From NCBI GenBank assembly GCA_946894095.1, contig OX335650.1:248001-312000 (forward strand): DNA of 64,000 nt. Direction: 5' to 3'. The number at the start of each line of letters is the position of its first letter. Position 1 is the stretch's first letter. The notes under the pieces are model-generated. The model was given only the letters and a program-made list of their open reading frames with translations, had not been told where the DNA came from and made no database searches. The translations under genes and the position numbers were made by a program. Shown here one piece after another: positions 55,986 to 64,000 of the stretch. Source of the DNA: Incurvaria masculella (taxonomy: Eukaryota; Arthropoda; Insecta; Lepidoptera; Incurvariidae).

Positions 55986-56325
55986 CCTAGTGGGTCGTGG
56001 GTACTACTTTCTTTCTCTAGCCTAGTTTTAGAAGAGCATTCGTTTCGTCGAGCTGTTTCATGGTTCGGAATCCATCTAAAACTATAGGTCCCCTTCCCCT
56101 AATAGTTGGCAGGGTCAAGCCCGCCCGGGTTAGCACCATCGCTTTGGATGAAAAGGTCGAAACGGCAATGAACAATTTTCCGTGTTTTCCATTCAGTTAA
56201 ATGTAGTCCTGTCCGAAAGAGAAAGTCCTGGCATGGCACCCGACTCCTTCGGGAATTTGGAAACGTGTATTGTTGGGCCAATAATATGACGGTGGATGTG
56301 GTAATAACCATACATGTACTAACTG
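55983..56325 (+). mobile_element. SINE copy, head-to-head with the previous one
   Basis: It shares the start GCTCGTAGCCTAGTGG with its neighbour's head, and lacks most of the tRNA region. The body is GGTTCGGAATCCATCTAAAA, GGTTAGCACCATCGCTTTGG and GTCCTGGCATGGCACCC. Confidence 0.75.
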
Positions 56326-56406
56326 TACAGACTTCTGATGTAGACTGAATATCAGACTTTTTTTAAATATGATTAAATATTTGCCCATTTTTAGTACAGC
56401 AATTAA

Positions 56407-56545
56407 TCATTTTCTGTATTTTCTATCCAGTTCAGTGTAGCCGTGCTCATAAAGGGACGGTCCTGGCATGGCACCTAATTCCTTCGGGGCTAATGTCATT
56501 ATTGTAGTTGTGTGGTATTCGCCATCCATGTCAGCAGTCATCCTC
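56407..56545 (+). repeat. SINE tail fragment
   Basis: TTCTATCCAGTTCAGTGTAG, GGTCCTGGCATGGCACCTAA and GTGTGGTATTCGCCATCCAT match the family tail. Confidence 0.65.
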
Positions 56546-56609
56546 GCAGCCCCTGTGAAAGTTCGAAAGCCCATGGGCGCCATCAGACACCTCTTTGAGG
56601 GCTTGGCGT

Positions 56610-57301
56610 TAGGGAATGCAATCCCGACTCGAGATTGCAAATTCGAGATCCCGCGGGATTAGAAATATCAATCCCGCGGGATCCCGTCTAGTTTAAAAAA
56701 AAAAAATTCGGATGACTGAAAAGCTAATAACTGCTTGTTTGTGATAGTGAGGTTAACTAAAATAACGTATTACCCGAAAGAAAATAAAAACCTTTATTCT
56801 TTAATCTTACCAACTAAATAATTATCAGGTTTTAAGGAAATTAACATAGGTAATCAAAACAATAAGCTTATTTCAAGGGAATTAGGAAGTAGTTACCTAC
56901 GAGTGATTTTGAAAATGAAAAAATAATCATTACAACTGCACAACTAAAACAATGACGAACGTAAACAAACAAATGACTGCCTCTCCGCGCGCATATACTT
57001 CTTTCTCAATTACTCGACACAGTTCTATATTAACTGTCCCACTCGTCACTTGTCGCTAATATTCGGAAATAGTCGGAATAGTTTTCTAACGCTGTTTGGC
57101 GTTCCTGCCGCTCGCGGCCGTCAGTCAGCGCGCCGCGCCGCTTGCGCCCCGAGTGGACGTGTGTAGCGTCGCTGACCACTGCCGCCCAATCCCGTCAATC
57201 TCGAACGGGATCTCGTCATATGATGCGTCGGGATTGATCCCGAAAAATTACACGAGATCTCGCGAGATCGGGATCCCGCGGGATCGGGATTGCATTCCCT
57301 A
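56610..57301. mobile_element. Non-autonomous hAT element (692 bp) with intact ends
   Basis: Perfect 17-bp terminal inverted repeats, TAGGGAATGCAATCCCG at both ends. The 8-bp target duplication CTTGGCGT lies at 56602-56609 and 57302-57309. Both features are typical of hAT elements. Subterminal regions repeat GATCCCGCGGGAT-type palindromes. The centre has no transposase. Confidence 0.9.
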
Positions 57302-60300
57302 CTTGGCGTACAGCATACTTGTATATCATAATAAAAAAAAGTTTCGTGGCGACAGGCAAAACAAACCACATTTACCAGAATATATATGACAATTTTATTG
57401 CAGGTAAACCTAACAACACGTTTACAAAACCTTATATAACAATGATCTTATCATTACATTTGATTTCACAATGCCGAGCAGGTGTAAAGTTCTACATAAT
57501 AAAGTTCCTAATACTTACAGAGCACACAAAGAAGTATCTTTTCTAATTTTTTTTAAAGTAGCTTTCTAAAGCCTCTTTGGTAAAGACACTTAAAAACCCA
57601 AAAATATTTCTTACATATTGATTTAAAACATTTTTTTATATCATCTCCGCCCTTGTTTTAAATTACTCTCACATGTTAAATTAATGGTTTGTTACAATTG
57701 AATGTATTTTAACTGAAAAATGATATACATAGAAAAGCATTGAAATAGACAACGTGTGAAATTGTTTGTGGTGTACAAACAGGAATTGTATCAAAAAAGT
57801 GTACTAGATGATTACAAAATTATGTACAAAATACAGCAAAACATATTTTATCGCATTCACACCCTGCACGAATCATGCACCAAATACAACTTACAAATTA
57901 ATGTCTTACATTACAAAGCTGCCAGTCCACAATCCCAGTATTTGCATAAACGTTTATGCATACCATGAAATGGAATAACTCAAAACAAATAAGATGTAGT
58001 GGAGCGGCAACATAGTTAGGCATAGCTGAAATTACAGCTAAGGTATCCGCTGCAGGGCTGTTAGCATGACACCTTCAATAGATACAGTCACTGTCATAGT
58101 TTTAATCATGCAGAATCCAATTGGTTTTTACAAACAATTCATCTGGATAAGTAAATATAAACTAGTTTTAAAGATATATTTCCTCAATTGATTCAGCAAA
58201 AGCTATATAACTAAACAAACAAACATCACCAACGAATAATCTGACTGACTAATATCAACCTGCATACAAATTCCCATAAACAATATTCATCACAATATGC
58301 AAAGTATTTAAATGTAGTAAATAAACAGAAAACTTGCATAGAGATTCCATATTGGAACACCATATTGTGACAAAACGAGTGAATTTTTTTAAACTGATTT
58401 TAAATTACAATTGATCGATAGCAAAATTATTTGAAATTACAAAGCACTCAATCTTATTATGAATTAATTTCATCAATTAACGCGCAAACCTTCATATGTT
58501 GAAGATACACAATTCATCAAAAGGAAAGCTTACCGGGCATTTCCCTTGAATTAATTTACAACATTTTCCATTATTTTGGGGTTCTTAATTAAATATGCTG
58601 CAGAAATAGTTGCCTTTGGTGGTTTGCAGTAACTTTCTGATCATGGTGTAAACATTAAATTTAAAGCATAATAGTCTTAAAGTCCATCCAAAAGTATGTG
58701 GCAGGAAGTTATCGCAACAAATATCTCAAACAAAATATATTAGCCATGCCAAAGTTCATGTCAACCGCCGAGTTACAAATATGAAGTCACATAGATATTT
58801 TCATATCTTTACAGTGGTAAAGAAAAAAATCCTAAGTACCTTTCACTTCATCAAGACAAAGGGATCTCGAATTTGTTTCTATTTCTGGTGTAAAGCCGTG
58901 ACAATACGTGACTCCACCTAAATAAATAGTTCTGATGCTAACATGAGGTAGTAATAAATACCTCATGTTAGTTTACACAAAAAAATACAAACAATAGAAT
59001 TATGCTTCTGGTGCAGGTGCAGGTGGAATGTTAGTCCAACCGTCCAATTACGTAATTCAAAATAAGAAAATTTAAATAAAGAATACAAATAGGTTCATAA
59101 TCTTTAGGTGCAATGTTTATAAATTGGTAGTAGTGATGTTAAACTGTTAACCGGCAAAAAGAGATTAATTTGAAAATATACAATGCAAATATTTTTTACG
59201 GATATTTAACCCTTTCCCCGCCAGGAACGTATATATCCGTCAGAGCAAGGCATTCTGCAGGCGCCATCGTCGGATATATCCGACAGAAAACGACTCCACT
59301 TCAAACATTAATAAAACTTTACTGATTACGAAATAATGTGTTTTATTTACATAATTGCACAGTACATACTAGCATTCATTAGATTTCTACTGTTTTAACA
59401 GTGGAAACACACTATTTGCAAGAAAACAAACAACAATTCAAGACTGCATATTATCGAAATAATTGTAGTGTGCGTATTGAGAAGGATTATGCCAAAAAAC
59501 CTTGGCGGTGAAAGCTCTCCAAAGGCACAAATATTGATTGAGAGATGTTCGATAAGAAAAAGCCTAGTAAAAGAGCACAGCAGTTTTCAATTTATTTTCA
59601 AAAATGGGGAAAAACTGTAGGACAAGTTTATCAAACATGGTTCCAAAATGCATACTTCTAGCCTCTTTACGACTCATGTGTTTAGGAAATATTTCTACGC
59701 TTCGTTAGAGTGGTACGCTGGGAAACTATTTTGAAATGGAACTGATGCCTCCAACTCTTTTCTTTCCGTTGATTTCATAAACCATGAGTCAGAAAGCTGA
59801 AACTGAGTCATAAGTATTTACTAAAATGATAGGGAAACCGGGAACAAGTTTTTTTTATAATGACTCGCGATATGTTTATTAAAGCATATGTAAAAGTGGA
59901 TATGGAATACAATTTAATTTATGAACTATTGGGAATACTTTGTGGACACCAAATTTTGACGAGAGAATTCATCGTTGCATTACTGATAGATAGATATATT
60001 AGAATAGTAAAAATGTAAACACTTAGAGGATGAGCCAGTGTGAGAAATAACATGTGCCGGTCAGCGCAGAAAGGATTATTTTTTTGAGTGCGTTTTGGAA
60101 ATGACAAGTGCAAACAATTCAGGCACTCTACCGTACCGTGGAAGGTTTCTACCAAGAAGTCCAGCAATATGGTACCTGACATCGTAGCTACCGTTCAGTA
60201 GAAGGATTGCATAGATTCAGCATTTATGTGCTGATGCACAACAGAAATAGTTTAACATGTTCTATGTTCAGTAGGTGTACTTGCATCTTGTCGCGAGGTT

Positions 60301-60686
60301 TTGTAAGAAATCAGTAAGTTTCAAAAATGTCAAGTCTATAGCTTAGAAATGATCATGAATTACTTAGCCTCGGTTGACAACTGTAAATGTATAGTTTCCA
60401 ATATGCTGGATAATTTAGTACAGAATATGTGAGTCGAGAAAATTATTGTACAATATATAAAATATATGATAAGTTAAAAAACACCTAATCTAGCCGTCCA
60501 AATTCGTTCTGCAGTTCCATGATGTTTTATATTTATATAAACACGCTTACACTTACGATAAAATAGCATGTCAGTGATTACAAAAGCTACATACCTACCT
60601 ACACGTTATTAAAATTTACATCAGTCCCTTGCAATTCTTCCCACTGAAGTCCGTTTCCTTATCACCATGACCAATCCTAAACATGA
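57302..60686. other. AT-rich region, probably including the sorting nexin 3' UTR
   Basis: 3.4 kb with no repeat family recognised apart from a hairpin at about 58944-58975 (TAACATGAGGTA arms). The low repeat density next to the sorting nexin stop suggests that part is its 3' UTR. Confidence 0.45.
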
Positions 60687-62360
60687 TCAATCATCGAAAT
60701 TGTGCAAAGTGTTCTCCAATTTCTCCACAACCTTCTTGTAAAAGTGTATTTGCTGCCGGAGGAACTTCTGCATGGCAGACTTGAGGTCGATCGTCCTCTC
60801 CGCCTTGAAGTGGTTGATCTCAGCGAGCAGAGCGTAGGAGATGACGTCCGTCCGGCGGAGCACCTCGTTCAGCTGCGCCACTTCCATCTTGTGGTCGGCC
60901 GTCAGCCGCTCGCACTCCCGTTTCTTCTGTATGGCACCTCGGTGGTTGGCCAGCACGTCCGGATACGCGGCCACGATGCCCTTGTACAGGTGGAACTTGT
61001 CCCCGAGCGGCTCCCAATCGTACTTGGGCTGCTCCTCGTACATTCTCCCGATCTCGATGTACGCGCCGCCCGTCAGCTTTATCGCCGATGTAAGTTTGGA
61101 TGTTGATATCACTGACCCCTCGTCCAAACCGAGAGCGTTGCCTAAATTGTAAAACGCCTCGCCGACCTTTTGACTGTCCATCTTGTAAGGGCCCTGAAAT
61201 CTTTTCGTCTGCGCCATGCACATATTCATCAGCATCTTTATGCTGCCATCCATGCTGGATATGAACACGGCATTGTGATCAGTTATCTGGTCCACTTGGG
61301 ACTGAAGCAGAGCCTTTTCAGGAGGGACTAGCGATATGCAATAATTTAGGCCGAGGAGGTTGTCTTTTTCAGCTTGCCGTTTCCCGGCCTTCCATCTCTT
61401 CTCATCGGTGCAGGTGAGAAAGTGCTGCCAGACCTCACTCCGGGACAGCACGGGATGCTTGCAGACCCAATCCACAAACTCTTGGAGTTGCACCCGTCTC
61501 CGCTCTATGACCTGCTCATCGTACCTCCCAGATATCTGCTTGTCGGGCAGAGGAGGGATCGGTATCAAACAAAACTTTTCCACTAACCTTTCATGCAGCC
61601 AATCAAAGTGTTTATATCGCCGCGACACTTGTATGTTATTAAACGATGGAGTCAGTTGATATGCGATAAAACTCTTCATGCCCTTGAACTTGGATTCTTT
61701 CTTAGGGGAGGCGACCGATACTCCATAGGGCTGTGCGTTCGGGGCCCAAACAAAACCTTCCTCATCCTGCACAATAAAGACTTTCTCCGGGTCTGAAACT
61801 TCAACATTGAGTGTGCCGAGGAGGTAGCTCTCTCCGCTGAACTTGGTGGAGGGTGAGAACTTGCTTTTCCTGGCAACCGTACCCATTTGGGAGCCTCCAT
61901 AATTGGAAGTGACATCGTCTCGATTGTAGTCATCGATGGGAAGCCCGGGGATGGTAGCGGGTGGGTTGTGTGTGGAGCCGTGCGTGCGTTGCTGAGCCTG
62001 CCCGGGACCGATCTCCGAGTAGGTGTCGTCGTCGTCCCAGTCGTCGTCCCAGCCCTCTGTGGGTTTGTAATTCTGGTCTCCCGCGCTGTAGTGCTGGTCG
62101 CCCCATTCATCGGCGGCCCGGTCGTAGCGCGCGGGTGCAGGTGCGGAGGCGGGAGCGGGCGGGGCGGGGGCAGGTGCCGCCGCCAGCTTCTGCACGTAGG
62201 TGGCGGGAAAGAGACCGCACTGTCCCTGTGAGTTTCTCCCCTCCCACCACCCGTCCCCGATGTCGGTACTGATGAGTGTAAGGATCTCGCCGGACGATAT
62301 GGAGAGCTCGGTAGTGCCCGGCTCCCCAGTGAAGTCGTACAGCGCCTGCACTTGCGACAT
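60687..62360 (-). CDS. SH3PX1: SH3-PX-BAR sorting nexin (SNX9/18/33 type, SH3PX1)
   Basis: Complete 557-residue ORF without introns. The family bends membranes and works with dynamin, actin nucleators and clathrin adaptors in endocytosis. The SH3 domain spans about residues 3-58 ([21 protein letters not shown]). A Pro/Ala linker and an acidic WDDDWDD motif (about 104-110) follow; the latter matches the AP-2/clathrin-binding region of SNX9. The PX domain spans about 213-318, with RRYKHFDWL and PPLPDK for phosphoinositide binding. The BAR region runs from about 340 to the end ([19 protein letters not shown]). Start: ATG in CACCATG. An acceptor-like TTTTAG|GTTGG lies 19 bases upstream, so a non-coding first exon probably lies further right. 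Confidence 0.95.
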   Translation of the reverse strand: MSQVQALYDFTGEPGTTELSISSGEILTLISTDIGDGWWEGRNSQGQCGLFPATYVQKLAAAPAPAPPAPASAPAPARYDRAADEWGDQHYSAGDQNYKPTEGWDDDWDDDDTYSEIGPGQAQQRTHGSTHNPPATIPGLPIDDYNRDDVTSNYGGSQMGTVARKSKFSPSTKFSGESYLLGTLNVEVSDPEKVFIVQDEEGFVWAPNAQPYGVSVASPKKESKFKGMKSFIAYQLTPSFNNIQVSRRYKHFDWLHERLVEKFCLIPIPPLPDKQISGRYDEQVIERRRVQLQEFVDWVCKHPVLSRSEVWQHFLTCTDEKRWKAGKRQAEKDNLLGLNYCISLVPPEKALLQSQVDQITDHNAVFISSMDGSIKMLMNMCMAQTKRFQGPYKMDSQKVGEAFYNLGNALGLDEGSVISTSKLTSAIKLTGGAYIEIGRMYEEQPKYDWEPLGDKFHLYKGIVAAYPDVLANHRGAIQKKRECERLTADHKMEVAQLNEVLRRTDVISYALLAEINHFKAERTIDLKSAMQKFLRQQIHFYKKVVEKLENTLHNFDD

Positions 62361-62711
62361 GGTGTCGTCGCCAACCTAAAACAATGAGTAACTTTCAGGT
62401 GACACATCCACATTGGGCTGCGGGCAGTGAGTAGCTGAGTCGGCTATCTTATCAGTGGGCTTGCCGTTCTTGCATAGATAAGTTATTAGATAACATTTTG
62501 TAAAGTAGAACGCAAAATCAAAAACAAAGAGGTGTATATTCACATGCAAGCCATGGTTGAGTTATCACATTATTATATGAATAGAGAAAAACTATGAGCA
62601 TACAATCAAAAAACTTCTCTATGTATTAATCTCATCTAAATAAGTCAGAAATTTTACAGCTCTTTGATACTAGCATGCCGCTTCTTCCAGAAGTGTTATG
62701 CTGGTATTGTT

Positions 62712-63100
62712 ATTTGAGCAGCTCGTGGCTCAGGGGCGGGTGGACTTGTCTTCCATCACAGAGGTCTGGGTTCAAATTTCTGCCCTGTTCATGCACAACT
62801 TTTTTTCTCTTTCTCGGTTTGATAAGCGCACTTCATTACTAATGCGAGCTGTAGGTCCCTTTAGGTGGTAGTGTAAAGCCCGCCCGGGTTGGTATCATCG
62901 CACTGGATGAAAAGATGGTCGAAGCGATAGTGAAAAATTGTCCGTGTTTTCCATCCAGTTCATTGTAGCCGTGCTCATAAAGTGAATGTCCTGGCATGGC
63001 ACCTAATTCCTTCGGGAATGCGGTGTGTTGGGGTAAGTAATATCATGACGGCGGGTGCGGTATTAGCCAGTCCCATAAAAAGAAAAAAAAAACATTAAAT
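62712..63100 (+). mobile_element. tRNA-headed SINE, full length
   Basis: The head GCAGCTCGTGGCTCAGGGGC has an A-box-like GTGGCTCAGGGG. The B box is GGGTTCAAATTTC. The body is GCCCGCCCGGGTTGGTATCA, GGATGAAAAGATGGTCGAAG and GTCCTGGCATGGCACC, with an A-rich end at about 63075-63100. Confidence 0.85.
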
Positions 63101-63861
63101 TCCGGCAAAACCCTAAAATCTAAGTTGCAATAACTGGAAAATTTAAGTGGGCTCATTGGTGACCATGAAAGTGTTCAATGTATTAGGAGAGATAACTGTA
63201 ATAATTTATGCAGATATAACAAATCAACACAGCAGCAAGTAGCTAATTGGCAGCTATTATTAACACAGTGTGTAAAGAGTACCTCGGTAGAGAACTCTTT
63301 ATGTCTAAGAAAGTGACCCATTATTAGTAATGGACTTAATTAGGGGCGTACAGAGCACGGCGCGGGATCAAATGAGACATCTGACCCATGCCAGAAGAAT
63401 ATGGGGTAAGAGAAACCATCAAAAGTATTGAGACATCAGAACGGTTTAAATGACCAGTGAACACTGTTTTTTTGCATGTGGAAACGCATAAAGCGAACAG
63501 GCGTTAACGGAGGCCTGTCGTGTTCTACAACTTCATGGAAATGACTGCCTATGACGTCAATTTAAGCGAACGCCTCAAAGATGCGAGGCGTGCGAGCATG
63601 ACACTAATGGAAGAATTTTAACAGGAAGGATTATTATCGGAAATAGACATGAGGATAAAACTTACGAACAAAACACAAAGCTTGATAAACAAATACACTA
63701 GATCAGGGCGGATGTTGCCACCAGCGTCCAGTCATCTGATTCGTTTGACTGACATTTGACAGCTCTCGCGTCACTGCCGTAGTTTGTAGCGCGACCGCGT
63801 AGCGCTGCGGTCTACGTGGAGCGGAACGGGCGCGTTCAAGAGAATGAAATTCTTAACAGCT

Positions 63862-64000
63862 GTATTCAGAGTGGGCGGACTAAATTTAATCCGCCGAACT
63901 AAACGTTTTGCGATTTCACTTGATTGTAACAAACAAGTAGGTTAACGATTATTCATTGGAATTACTTTGATCAATCCGCATGATTACAGTAATTTGATCA
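63862..64000. repeat. Start of a TATTCAGAG-ended repeat, cut by the window edge
   Basis: GTATTCAGAGTGGGCGGACT, then TTTAATCCGCCGAACTAAA, match the 27019-27135 element in inverse order. The right side is outside the window. Confidence 0.4.

Larger units (their letters stand above)
62361..64000. other. Upstream region of the sorting nexin
   Basis: It holds one full SINE (62712-63100) and otherwise ordinary sequence. A GC-richer stretch at about 63720-63850 could hold a promoter or non-coding exon, but I see no decisive signal. Confidence 0.4.

Noticed and set aside
61676..62413. 245-codon - strand ORF overlapping the sorting nexin
   Set aside because: It is a frame-shifted shadow of the SH3/linker coding sequence with Thr/Pro/Arg-biased composition. 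The SNX frame has all domain motifs.

Overview
This window looks like moth or butterfly (Lepidoptera) nuclear DNA: an AT-rich, intron-bearing eukaryotic genome crowded with short interspersed elements. I see no CRISPR, operon or prokaryotic signals. The evidence for Lepidoptera is the gene content (insect-type polyprenol reductase, MAGT1/TUSC3, a CD151-like tetraspanin and an SH3-PX-BAR sorting nexin), SINEs with 5S-rRNA or tRNA heads, the ubiquitous 'GGCCAAGTGCGAGTCGGACT' repeat, and TTAGG-like tracts.

Layout. (1) 1-4.2 kb, + strand: a four-exon polyprenol reductase (SRD5A3). (2) 4.3-11.4 kb, - strand: a seven-exon MAGT1/TUSC3 (OST3/OST6) oligosaccharyltransferase subunit, tail-to-tail with SRD5A3. 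One gene makes dolichol and the other uses dolichol-linked glycans, so they are convergent neighbours in ER N-glycosylation. (3) 11.4-16.8 kb: repeats only (TTAGG-like tandem region, SINE, 'GGTTCCGTA' repeat, TTAA-flanked MITE). (4) 16.8-36.8 kb: four single-exon genes for secreted proteins, all on the - strand and spread among two damaged LINEs and several MITEs. They form two pairs by C-terminal signature. One pair ends in a two-cysteine module that resembles insect ENF/growth-blocking-peptide cytokines. The other pair ends in an acidic GDDE-x-F-x-ID-[IV]-R motif. (5) 36.8-42 kb: SINEs, a 145-bp-arm palindrome with a tRNA-like core, and repeats. (6) 42.0-52.3 kb, - strand: a five-exon CD151-like tetraspanin whose exons have been copied into its own introns. 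There are about 20 copies of a 134-bp unit from exon 3, five decayed copies of exon 2, and one fragment of exon 4. (7) 52.3-60.6 kb: repeats (TTAA MITE, head-to-head SINE pair, hAT MITE with 8-bp target duplication) and quiet AT-rich DNA. (8) 60.7-62.4 kb, - strand: a complete, uninterrupted 557-residue SNX9/18/33-type sorting nexin.

Exon borders were worked out by hand from splice consensus, reading phase and fit to the known protein families. All four splice chains I propose keep phase and give family-typical lengths (304, 340, 266 and 557 residues). A few borders may be off by a base. Repeat borders are approximate unless target duplications are given.
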